64,000 bases of DNA from Colletotrichum lupini. Lineage: Eukaryota; Ascomycota; Sordariomycetes; Glomerellales; Glomerellaceae. This document shows, piece after piece, positions 22,519 to 33,014 of the stretch. Below the pieces are notes generated by a model. That model did not search any database. It saw only the letters and a list, made by a program, of their open reading frames with translations, and was not told where the DNA came from. Both the position numbers and the translations under genes were made by a program. The stretch covers positions 3,286,001 through 3,350,000 of the forward strand of contig NC_064679.1 of the NCBI RefSeq assembly GCF_023278565.1, written 5' to 3'. Position 1 is the stretch's first letter. Every line of letters begins with the position of its first letter.

Positions 22519-24129
22519 CTACTGTGTCAGGTCCATGCCGAACTCGTCTTCCTCCTTGAAGTTCAGCGAGGTCGGACCACTGTCGTCATCATCCGGATCG
22601 TTCCAAAATTCGCTGCCGGCGTTGAGATCGTTGGCGAGACCGGTGCCGTTGGTAGCGCCAGGGCTGACAGAAGTGCCGTCACCAACATTGCCTGAGCCAT
22701 TCATGGGCTCGCCGCGGAAGTCGGTGTGATGGGGTACCCGGAGACCAGACCCGGTCGTGCGAGAGTATCCTGGAACTTCGTTCTTGGAGATGGCTTCCAT
22801 CAACTCGGTTTGCATACGCTTCTCATCCTCAGTGAGCTCAAATGGAAAATGACCGCCGAGTTCCGCAATGGCGTTCATCAACTCCTCCTGCTGCTGCAAC
22901 TTCAGATGCAACATCCACATTAGATCTCTCGTCCAGCTGACTGCGCCATTCAAAATGTCTCCCTTGTTGGGACCCTTGTCTTTGTCCTCGAGGGGGAGGC
23001 CGGTCGTGATATTGCCTGTTGCGCCAGCTGCGCGGCGTGCGCCAGGACCAGCAAGACCCGAAGTGGCCTGAGAGGGGTTGGAAATGCCGGACAATGTAGG
23101 CGAGAGCGGGGTGCCGTTCTGGATCATCTTGCGGATCTTCTCATCCTCCAAACGATGGGCGGGAACTAGTCTGCTGAGATCTTGGATTCTCTCGTTGATG
23201 TTGTCTCGGCGTCGTCGCTCGACAAGGTTGTGAGATTCCCGACGCCGCTTGCGCTTCATCTCTTGAGAGGAAACCGCACCACCTGGCTGAGCCCCCAGCT
23301 TTGCGGGCATCGATGTGCCACCCTTCATCATGACCTCGTTGAGCTGAGCGAGGCCGGGTTGAATAGGCGACGAGAAGCCAGAGCCATATGACGCCGCCAT
23401 GCTTCCCGATGGGGTCTGCATCCACTGACCTCCTGATGGTGATTTCTCATGCATGCCTTGAGCCCGGATGGATTGAGGACCGAAGCCAGTAGACTCCTGG
23501 GTTGCCATGGGTACCGAGTGCATTGCTGACTTGGGAGTCATGGGGCTGCGAGTGTTGGAAGATGAGCTCTTCCGTTGCATAGCTTGTGCCATTCTAGCTC
23601 TGTTCTTGGCGTTGAGGTAGTTGGTCTCGGCAGCATCACCAGTGAGGTCTGACCCAGCCAAGGGCGAGCCCGAGTAGGAGATGGGAGACTGAAGCGACGT
23701 GCCGAGGGCCTGGCGGTGGTGCATCTGGGCGAATCCCGAGTTGTTGAAGCTGTGCACGAAAGGGCTTTGAATGGGGTCACCGTCGGGGGTGTTGGAGTAG
23801 CCGTTGATGTGATTTTGGTCTAGGCCATGATGAGAGCCGTATATGGGTTGGTTGAAGCCCATATCCATGTTTGACATTCCGCTACCAAAGTCCTGGCCGT
23901 GGCCATGTAGCGGCTGTTCGGTCGGGCTTCCGAGGCCGTCGAGTAGCTCATCGTCTCCGAAGAGGGCAGAGCCGCTCGAAAACCCATTTGTGTTCCCCGA
24001 GTTGGAGTTGTAGTTGTTGGAGTAGGATGATCCATAGTTTCCGCCCATGGCCAAGTCGTTGGGATCGATGCTGCCGCCACCACCTCCACCGTGGCCACCG
24101 TTGAACTGGCCGAAGCCGTGCTGTGCCAT
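22519..24129 (-). CDS. bHLH transcription factor with long inter-helix loop
   Basis: Single exon, 536 aa, ATG at 24129 (MAQHGFGQ); the open frame extends further upstream only through a non-ATG codon. The N-terminal half is Gly/Asn/Ser/Gln-rich and probably a disordered activation region. The basic region ESHNLVERRRRD near residue 293 has the His5-Glu9-Arg13 pattern that predicts binding to the CACGTG E-box (class B, as in USF/Cbf1). Helix 1 (INERIQDLSRLVPAHR) ends near 330. A roughly 55-residue loop, rich in Ser, Gly and Ala, separates it from helix 2 (GDILNGAVSWTRDLMWMLHL, about 390-410), which runs into a leucine/glutamine-rich segment. The C-terminus is acidic. Family known to me in filamentous fungi as an HLH factor; some members regulate lipid and carbohydrate use, but that role is only inferred here. 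Confidence 0.88.
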   Translation of the reverse strand: MAQHGFGQFNGGHGGGGGGSIDPNDLAMGGNYGSSYSNNYNSNSGNTNGFSSGSALFGDDELLDGLGSPTEQPLHGHGQDFGSGMSNMDMGFNQPIYGSHHGLDQNHINGYSNTPDGDPIQSPFVHSFNNSGFAQMHHRQALGTSLQSPISYSGSPLAGSDLTGDAAETNYLNAKNRARMAQAMQRKSSSSNTRSPMTPKSAMHSVPMATQESTGFGPQSIRAQGMHEKSPSGGQWMQTPSGSMAASYGSGFSSPIQPGLAQLNEVMMKGGTSMPAKLGAQPGGAVSSQEMKRKRRRESHNLVERRRRDNINERIQDLSRLVPAHRLEDEKIRKMIQNGTPLSPTLSGISNPSQATSGLAGPGARRAAGATGNITTGLPLEDKDKGPNKGDILNGAVSWTRDLMWMLHLKLQQQEELMNAIAELGGHFPFELTEDEKRMQTELMEAISKNEVPGYSRTTGSGLRVPHHTDFRGEPMNGSGNVGDGTSVSPGATNGTGLANDLNAGSEFWNDPDDDDSGPTSLNFKEEDEFGMDLTQ

Positions 24130-25293
24130 TGTGTGTACTGTTGACACGGCGTTGATTTGAATCCGCCTCAAGGATATGCTGGATCGGCGATGATGCGAGG
24201 TCTCGCTGACCTTGTAGTGCTCACACCGCCTCTTTCGTCAAGAAGCGTAGTTGCAGGCTGCGCTGTTATGCTGGAATGATTCGAGAAAGTTTGACCCGGA
24301 GAGGTTAGAGCTGTAGTGAGTTGACTCGTCAGCGTTGCGGCCGAATATGATGGTCAGGTTGCGCAAATCAAAGGTGCTCCGAGGTTCGCTGCGCGCAGTT
24401 TTGCTTTCCTGTCGGGCAGACACGAACCGGGGATTGTATATGCGGATATTCTCCGCACAGGCGCAGGCAGTTTTGAACGCCACCTAGGCAAAATAGGCAG
24501 GGAGAGCGAGCGGGAGAGGAATGCGAGTATGAGGAGGAGGGCGCGACCAAGGCAGGACTGACTCACCGAGCAAAAGGGAAAATGCCGGGAATATGTAATG
24601 TTGGTCGACAGCACACAAAACCGTTGTTACACGGGCATCCACTAGAGTGATATGGAAGGTGCGGGGATGGCGTCCTAAGTAAGGGAAGCCGGCGTCGTAG
24701 ATGGTAGCGAGCCGAAAGGCGGTTAAGAGGTGCGTATGTGTGTGCGCGCGAAAGAGACTGAGAGTGCGAGAGTGTGGGAGTAAGCGAGGCAAGGTTTGCG
24801 ATCTAGGTCGCCTGTCGCACAAGTGTATAAAGATGAGCAGGAAATCGCTGCCTGTTGGTTCGCAGAAGCGGAGACAAGCGATAGAAGACCAAGTGTTTGT
24901 CGAGTCTTGGAGTGAGGTGAAGGAGGAGGAGGAGAAGGAGAAGAAGAAGGAGAGAGTTGAGTCTTGACAAGTTGCGATGGAAATGCGTTGTCGGGGAGTC
25001 GGGGGTTTGTAGTGTGGTGCGCAGGCGGTGCGATGCGGGCTGCGGGTGAGCGAAAGTAGGTATGAGTAAGAAGTTGGTGTAGGAGCCTCGGGGCTGGGCG
25101 CTACGGGTGCACTGGACTGGGCTGGGGAATAATTAGCTTAGGACTGTGTTGAACGAGAAGGACGTGTGTAGTGTCAAGTATTTGTTAAAGTGCACGATTA
25201 TCCGTACTTCGTACATGGGAGGGGTGCTAAGGAAAGCCCATGCGGGAGACCGATGCCAGACGCCGAGGGCGAGGGCGGGGGAAGAGGCGAGGG

Positions 25294-25420
25294 GTACCCA
25301 AGTACCTTGTACTTGAGGTACCTTAAGGTGAGTAAGGTAAGGTAGGTTTGGGGGGAAAGAAGAATCGGGGACGGGGACGGACGGGGACTGGGACTGGGAC
25401 TGGGGCTGGGGGGGGGGGGC
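25294..25420. repeat. AAGGTA words followed by G-rich tandem repeat
   Basis: First half: repeated GGTACC/AAGGTA/TAAGG words. Second half: GGGGACG then GGGACT units ending in an 11-12 G run. Four or more G-tracts of at least three G on the plus strand make G-quadruplex formation plausible. It lies about 1.2 kb upstream of the bHLH start. Confidence 0.8.
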
Positions 25421-26024
25421 CTCTTCGGCTTCACCTTACCTCTACCAAAGCTGTGGGGGAGCGAAAAGGTAAAGCTCGTGTCGGTGAAGTTATCTTTGGT
25501 TGGTGACGGAGGTGCAGCGTCTTTTGCGTCTGCTCAGGAAATAAAAATGGGACGCGTCCGCTGCAAGGGAGGTTAGAACACCTCTGCTGGAATGAATACG
25601 GATACTTTTGACGGTGTGAAGCACGCCTCAAGGCTTGGGTGATCCAGGCCCAGAGACAAGGGGTCGTGAAGGGGTTCACAGCAGGCAGGGTTTGCCAGGA
25701 TGGGACAAGACAACTTGTGGTTCAGGACCTCGAGGTGTGCTTGTGTTATCGAGCATGACATGTCTGCAGTCCGGTCCGTGGGCCGAGGGGCGAAAAGGGA
25801 ATAAGAGCAACGCGAAGGAGAACGGACGAGGTGCAGTGATGGGACACGGATGCTGACTTACAGAAGAATATGGGTGGTGGGTAATATTCACCCAGGTCAG
25901 TCTCCCGACTTTACACGGTAGCTGCTGTTCCTTTCGAGAGGTGACGAGAACAACGCTTTGGCTCGGCTTTCCGCCTGACGCTTGACGTTGCACAAGAAGG
26001 AAATAGAGGTGAGCGTGAGGATAA

Positions 26025-26054
26025 TGGTGGTGGTGGTAGTGGTGGTGGTGGTGG
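26025..26054. repeat. GGT trinucleotide repeat
   Basis: Near-perfect GGT repeat with one interruption, read directly. Intergenic. Confidence 0.85.
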
Positions 26055-27640
26055 AAAGGAGCTCTTGTCGATAGAAAGAGAAGGGAGGGGTCCAATACCA
26101 GGAAAAGATGGTGTGCTGATTTCTTGGTATTGCTACCGTACTTGGCACTGCTGATGCTTGCTTCCTGGTCTGCTTGCTTGCTGTGAAGTGCCCACTAGTA
26201 TAGGTAGGCGGGATGGCGGATTGAAGTATTGGTGGTGACGCTCGAGAGTGCGTGAGAAAGTGCGACGGACGAAATGGGTTGCCGCCGGTTCGGACGTGTC
26301 GGAGACAGGTGGGATTCTTTGCTGCGGTGGTTGTCGGACCCTTTTACAGTGACAGTCGACTGCTTGGATTTGAGCCAGTCAGATATGATATCCGCGACAC
26401 AGGAGTGAAAGGAACAAGGGAGGTAGAGAAGAGCAAGTGAATGGAGGCGATGCAAGGAGAGTGAACGGAAGAGGGCGGGGGATGCCATGTATAATAAATG
26501 TGTGGCGGAAGAAGCGGCTGTGAGGCTGAGTCGTGGAATACAACTCAACGAGGGGGGTGAGGAAGGCTACATTATAAGGAAGGGGAAGGGGATTGGAGGA
26601 TGCGCAAAGTAGTGTACCAACCTTGTTGAGGAGAAGGAGGAGAAGGAAAAGGGAGTGACCAAGTATGTCTTTCTCTCTGGATCTTCAACGCAAAAACACC
26701 GGGCGGTTAGTTTGAATAATGTCTGATGTGCAAGTGAAGTGGCGTTTACTCACTTGGACAGGTAGTTCCCGGGAAAGCGGTGCGGTTGACGTGCAGCGGT
26801 TTCTGGGGTCTCCTGTATTGTTGGTTGGGGGCGGTTTTTTGGGAGTGTTTGTTCCAGGTAGGACGAAATAATTCCTCCGTGGGGAATGCGGCCTGTGTGC
26901 GGGTACACCGTAAAGGTCCACAGGTGCAACTGGAGAGTTGGAGAAGCCTGCAGAGGAGAAAGGGCCAAGATGGCAGTCGGAAACCGGCTCGGAGTGGTAG
27001 TGAGCGGTGATCCCTGTCGATCGCTAGATGCGCGTCTTTTCGCACACTGCTAGGGCGAAGGTGAGTGAGGTTGGCGTTCGTAGCAAGGTAAGGTATATCA
27101 GGGTAGTGTCGTAGACACAGATGTGATTTCTTGCGCGGAAAAGCAGGGAACAAGACAGTGTCTTGAGCAAGATAGAAGAGGCAGGCAGGCAGAACGCGCT
27201 GCCTTAGGTTCTTTCCAACTTGGTTTGGAGAGGTAAGTACGGAGTACAGAGAATAGTACAGAGTACTTGTCTCTCGGAATATGACCTACTGCGTAAGTGG
27301 GTTGATTGCTGTCGCTCCAAGCGTCGCCGTTATTTGCTGGCGCTGTAGGCAAAATTAGGTTTCGGCCTGCCGATGTCTGGAGCAAAGCTCCCGGTCGGTC
27401 CAGAAGCAAAGAAGGAACAGGGTCGTCGGCGAGACGGACTCAACGTGCTCTCCTCTGAGAAAAGACCGGAGTGAGAGCTCCCCGAATTGTCGACGCCGTT
27501 GCGCAGGGGTTTCGGACCCGGCGGCTTGGGAAATCTTGGATAACTCGCGCAAACGTATTCGGGATCACTAAGTAGTGACCAAGTTTACGTTCAAACGTTC
27601 CAACTTTCCAGAGAACCCGGGCGGTGATGTCCGACTGTGT

Positions 27641-27660
27641 GTAAGGTAGGTAGGTAGGTA
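27641..27660. repeat. GGTA tetranucleotide repeat
   Basis: Four tandem GGTA units adjoining GTAAGGTA; same word family as the other intergenic clusters in this window. Confidence 0.85.
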
Positions 27661-30647
27661 TTGTCTACTTCGTACGTCCTGGTCTCTTTGCTCTACTATC
27701 CCAGCGTCTAGGTCGGTGTTGATAAGTTGCGATGGTGAGCCTGTATTGGTACGAATGAGAGCGTTCCTACTGTGTCTTGTATCGATGGTCTGTGCGTCGG
27801 TGAGTCGAGGTAAAGGTAAGGAACTTTGGGGCCTCTGATGCATTGGTATTGGGTATTGGGTATTGGGTCCGGATCTCGGCTGGTTGTTTCTGTCCTCCCT
27901 TGTCAACTCTCGTTTCCCTCTTGGGTCCTGTCTGTTCTGTTTCGTTTGCCAACTCCCAGAACGGGGCATCTCCACCTACCTCCTCTTGATTTGTGTTTTC
28001 CCACGTAACTCGAGAGTCGAGATTCGGTCGTTTCTGTTGTTTGAGATTGTGTTTGCTCAATCGTTTCCTCTTCTCTTCTTTCCTCCTCCTTTCTCTCTCT
28101 CTCTCCGGTACAGAGGGAAACGCGCTAGCATTTATATCAAGGCCGCCTTCTATTAACAGACACTACTCCGTATATCATCTGGATGAGGCTTGTCACTTCA
28201 CTTGCATCTCCTGACTCGTCCCATATTCCGGGGGTGGCACCCCCATTCTATCCTCACCGGGACGTTTTGCCAGCCTCTTGGTCCGAGTCGGGATGAGATG
28301 GAGGGCAGCCCGGACCCCGTGATGCCTCCAAGTCAGACGGCTAAGACAACTAACCCGCCTACTGGACCCGCGCCGGCCGCGACGACTCACGACGCTCATC
28401 GGGACCTGTTTAAGGATCGGCAGGAATAAGGTGGTCATGCACTTGAAATGTCTGGCTTTCCCTCAAAAGAAGACATCACGAACTCATCTAAAACTGGGCT
28501 GCTCCATGGCCCCTAGACTGCCCGGCCAGGAACCCGAGGCCAGAAACGCCCCAGAATGCCCTTGGCTTAGATATGGGATTCTGTCTCATTTCGCATCGCC
28601 TTGTTTAGAAACCAGTTTTCGATTCACCCCGCAGAACACCTTACCCATGGCGCTCATGGTCCATGGCCGGCTTGACTCCTAGTTGGACGACGTAGCTCTG
28701 GAGCCCTGCGCGAACCCCGCCAGCAAACACATTCCTACTAGGAGAAGCCTTGTCGACGCCCAAGATGTCGGCTTGTTGGCATTCAGTTCAGGCATGGAAG
28801 GGAGAGCTCTTATCCGCGAATCTGAGATATCACACCAGGTCGATACAAGACTTGTGTGTGCCAGAAGCTTGGAAACTCGCGACATCTGGAACGTGTGCAA
28901 ACATCTTCACCGCCTCCAACCTTTGCCTTATCGCCTTCTGCCTCGACTATAACTCGCTTAACAGAAAGACAAAGAGCCTGACCGCCGTCTTGTCGCATAC
29001 ATTGATATCTTGGGTATATCCCGTTTGGGGTAGCACACACACATGCACACACACACCCTCATGCCTCTGTCTGGCAAGCACCTTAGACAATCGAGAGGCC
29101 GCCGCTGTGATGTCAAGCACCACTCTCGAGCCTTGTCCCCTGTGGCGTACACATACTGTGTGTAACTTGGGCTCTTGACGCAAGATACATGCGAACTTGG
29201 TTCAACATCTGAAGAGTATCGTGATTAGATGGGCGGCGCCAGCGGCAGTGACAAATATCCCAAACATTGTCTCCCAAGCGTTTTACTCCTCTTCAGATCA
29301 TCACCACCACCATTACGGCATAATAGGACGAATATCTGCTGGGAAAACCCACCCCTGGCCAAGATGTGATCGCCCGCTCCGCAGTGAGTGCCGGCGGCAA
29401 TCCTACCCCAAGTGGCCTTCACCTACTCGATGCGGCCTCGACTTTCCCCCTCCTGCACGGCTACCAGCAGCAAGTCTCAGAGCTGCAGCCGCACTGTATC
29501 AACGACGTAGAAGATGGTGAACCTGTCAGAATCGCGGTTCTTGCGCCAATGTAAAGGTTGCAAAGCGCCTGTGGAAGGTCGGGTTGGGTGTGGAGTAGGG
29601 GGAGGCTTCCAATCATGTGCTGCCGATTAAGGATAAGAATGACCTTGTGGGCCCACCCAGACTCTGAGGAAATGGAACTGGATGTTCTCAAGTGTGTCGA
29701 GGTCTCAAGGTGAGTGTGTGGTGAGGTGCTGGACCAGAAATTCGATAACGCTGGTGGCTGTGTTGGTTGGCTGAAAGACCGGGTTTCGGGGGATCATGGG
29801 TACGTACTTCCAGCCGACAGGTGGTCTGTGTGTCCGGGGAAGGATGCAGCCGCTAATTGGCCGAATTCAACCGCACCTGGTACACCTGCGCTGCTTCGCT
29901 CTGAGACATTCTCAAGCTCACCCTGCCTTGCTTCCTCTGCCAGACTGCCTCTCTCTCAACCTCCGTCCCGTTCCATCACCTCCCCACCCCCTTCATCAAG
30001 CTATCAACCTCGTGTACCAGCCGCCTTAGCCCCCCTCCATCCTCAGGCCGTTCGCCGTTTGCCTTTTCGCCTTCGCCTTCGCCTTCGTCTTTGCGTCTGC
30101 CTCTGAGACTTACGTTATTACGACACGGTGCGGTACGCGCGGACACTAGGCCACCACCAAGAGATCAAGACCAGCCTACGTCGCATCACAAACCGAACAG
30201 GTGGTCTCTCAATAGCCCACCTGCTTGTGCACATTTAATCGTATGCGCCTTCCGACCCTCCCCCTCCATCATGGGCCATGACCCTGTATATCAACCAAGC
30301 TGACCATCTTGGCTGTGGAGAAGCAGCTCAACACCCGTCTTCCTTACGCTCATCTGCCGCGCTATACCAGTCATCTACTCCCGTGCTCTCCCAGCACCCT
30401 CGACGGAGGCCACCCCGAAATCGCTCTCCACCCAATAGCAGCCTTTCCGCAACTCGACTCCGAGCGGACTGCCCCCGATACTGTCAAGGGCCGCCTGTCA
30501 CTTGACCACATATTGCTCGACGCACAGAGAGGACGCTCCCGCTCTTGCGTGCATCTTTTGCTATTTATCTGGTTTCCGCGGGAGTAACGACACCTGCGTC
30601 TAGCACGTCATAGTTGCATCTCTCGGCTCCCATATTCCACCGTTACG

Positions 30648-31939
30648 ATGGCGTCCGCTTCTTTCAGAGACTCGATGAACTCACTGGGTTGGTCAAGACG
30701 GGACCAGGACGTGCCCGTCAATACGGCGCAACAGTCCGGTCTCATGTCTTCGATCAAGTCCCTCAACCCCTTTGGAAACAACAGCTATATCCAGCTCCCA
30801 ACAACCGAGGGCGCCGGCGCGCCTCTGCCTGCTGCCAACAGGAGGGAAGAGGAGGAGGGCTTCGCAACGCGTGAGTCATTTCATCTGTATGCTTTCGCCG
30901 TCCCACCACCTCTGGCAGCTTCATCCTTGAGCTTCCAGCTCCCCTGCAACTGGCATGGCCTCTAGTTGTGGATTTCCCATGTCTCGGATTGCCATGTGAG
31001 CAGGCGGGTTTACGAGGTGGTGTTGTCGTGTCCGCTTCATCTTCTCCGGAACAGCCATGCTAACGTTGTATATTCCACTTCCAGTGAGTCGATGGGATCG
31101 TTTACTCATTTTTGGTGCCTGCAACCTGGGCGCCCTTGCCTGCTTCGTCATCTGCTTCGCCTTGTTCCCGGTAGTAGCGGTGCGGCCGCGCAAGTTTGTG
31201 ATTCTGTGAGTTTCCTCGCTCCCTTTTCTCTCCAACTTCTGCCCTTTGCCTCGTCGTAAGCGATTCTGCTCTCTTCCGTGCTTCCGTGGAGGATCACCCC
31301 ACGGGTGCTTATCAACCCGGCTAGTTGCCGGCGCGGCAGATCGACAAAGGTGTGTTTGGATCGGTACCTATTATGCCGTACCCGAATGTAGCCTTGCCCC
31401 TCTCTATCTACCCGCCTTTCATGCCAGATGATCTTGCATGGCGAGCTAGTTATGAACACCTTATCCGGTGATCGAACGGCGTGATGAGGACTCTCGGAGG
31501 GCTTAGCGTTGATACGGCGTTCGCGTTCGCCATCTTCGAGTTGCGTACCTGTTGCTCACATTCTCATTTTCCAGATGGACACTTGGCTCCCTCCTGTTCC
31601 TGGCGTCCTTCGCGGCCGTCATGGGCCCGATGGCGTACGTGAAACACCTTGTCTCCGGCCAGCGTTTGCCTTTCACTGCTGCCTACTTCGGATCGCTTGG
31701 GCTTTCCATGTACTTCTCTCTCGGTGTAAGTTCCATGACGTTGTCATCATTACGAGGCGAAAGCACGCCGGCTGACTCCGACATAGCTTCACAGCACCAT
31801 TTTGACCTTGATCTCGGCTGTCATCCAACTGGCTTGCCTTGTTTGGTACCTAGTCAGCTACTTCCCCATGGGCTCGAGTGGACTGCGCCTGGCCACCACG
31901 TTTGGCGCCAGAAGGGCTGCTGCCTGGATGACGGGCTGA
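30648..31939 (+). CDS. SFT2: SFT2-like Golgi vesicle-transport membrane protein, four exons
   Basis: Exons 30648-30870, 31085-31205, 31575-31725 and 31787-31939; phases 1, 2 and 0 join correctly to give 215 aa. Introns: 214, 369 and 61 nt, donors GTGAGT, GTGAGT, GTAAGT and acceptors CCAG, CCAG, ATAG. The first two are unusually long for this window. The protein has a hydrophilic N-terminus of about 75 residues (SFRDSMNSLGW, IKSLNPFG) followed by four membrane segments: RLLIFGACNLGALACFVIC, then TLGSLLFLASFAAVMGP, then the AAYFGSLGLSMYFSLG segment and finally ILTLISAVIQLACLVWYLVS. This is the layout of the SFT2/Got1 family, which acts in retrograde traffic to or within the Golgi. The C-terminal motif SYFPMGSSGLR is typical of the family. 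The start ATG has A at -3. High confidence in family and exon structure. Confidence 0.92.
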
Positions 31940-32953
31940 GCTTGGAGCTCTCATGTACACCTTGTAAGATGAAGACGAAAAATGATTATGGATCATTGTA
32001 CCACGGTAGCTAGTCGGCATTGTTCTTCATGTCTGCATACAGAGTGGGCAAAAAAGTGTGTCGAAATAAGGCAGATGTCGAAATGTGGTTCACGTAAATG
32101 TACCAGGTAGTCAGGGCGTTCGGCTGCACTCTTGGCCGCTCTCACTCGCCACTAATAAGAGAGGCCATGACTTTGTCTTGAATCGATCTCTCGGACCCGG
32201 TATGATATTCTGTGTTCCGCCCACGATCATCTTATTTTGTTCTCCGTCTAGGATCTGAGTCCCATCTACAGCCTTTCTCTCCGGCTTACGTCGCCAACTC
32301 CTCTACAGTGACAGGACATCAACTCTCTTCCAGTGAGGAGTCCTTACACTCTCGAAGAAACCCGGCATCGTTTGATCACATACCCAAGTTCAACTAGGGG
32401 CACCGTGTTCCTTCAGGGGCTAAGTTTCCTCTTCGGCTTGGAGCTTCATTTTTCGCCCGGTGGATTTCTGTCTCGGTCAAGATATTCGAGGTTGTGAACC
32501 ATCTCGATCGTTCGTCGTGACTTATTATAATGGCCAAAAAGTAGCGCATAAACTTCTGCTGGCTTCAACAGTACGCTCAAGAACTGCCTTTGTTTTTCTC
32601 TCTGCCGGGTGCTTCTTGAATGATGGCCATCGAGTGACCATCTCTCCACATCGAAAAGACGTATGTCCTTGTTCTGGCTTGAGTTGACCATCAAATCTGA
32701 ACGTGAGGACTGGTCACTTGCGGGCTATACACACCCACCTCGCACGGTAGCAGTCTCGGTGGAAAGTCGTGAGACTAAGCTGGGAGTGAGCTTCACTTGC
32801 ACATCTTGACTCTCGACTTGAAAGACAAGGAACTACGTAGCATTTTAGAAACATCGCAAAATTCCGGGCATACAAGATTCCGGCTCTTCATCAGATGTAT
32901 CTCGTACTACGGATTGGAGGTCTTTAGGCGCCGTGTGTGTGAATGCCCCTTCT

Positions 32954-33014
32954 GTTTTTTTTTCTTTTTTTTCTTTGTTTTTTTTGTATTCTCCTTTTTT
33001 TCTTTTTTTCTTCG
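32954..33014. repeat. T-rich tract
   Basis: About 60 bases made of T-runs broken by single C, G or A. Simple sequence; about 1 kb downstream of the SFT2-like stop codon. Confidence 0.85.

Larger units (their letters stand above)
24130..30647. other. 6.5-kb divergent intergenic region, bHLH/SFT2
   Basis: Lies between two diverging starts. It likely contains a long bHLH promoter and leader; the minus-strand sequence has several pyrimidine-rich stretches and splice-like signals but I could not build a gene. Simple repeats: purine tract 24920-24955, AAGGTA words 25294-25352, G-rich repeats 25367-25420, GGT repeats 26025-26054, GGTA repeats 27641-27660, TATTGGG repeats 27846-27868, CT repeat about 28088-28108. 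One TATCCGTAC at 25199. Confidence 0.55.

Noticed and set aside
24130..24171. Fourteen-residue N-terminal extension of the bHLH protein
   Set aside because: Begins at TTG, not ATG; the ATG at 24129 has a good context.
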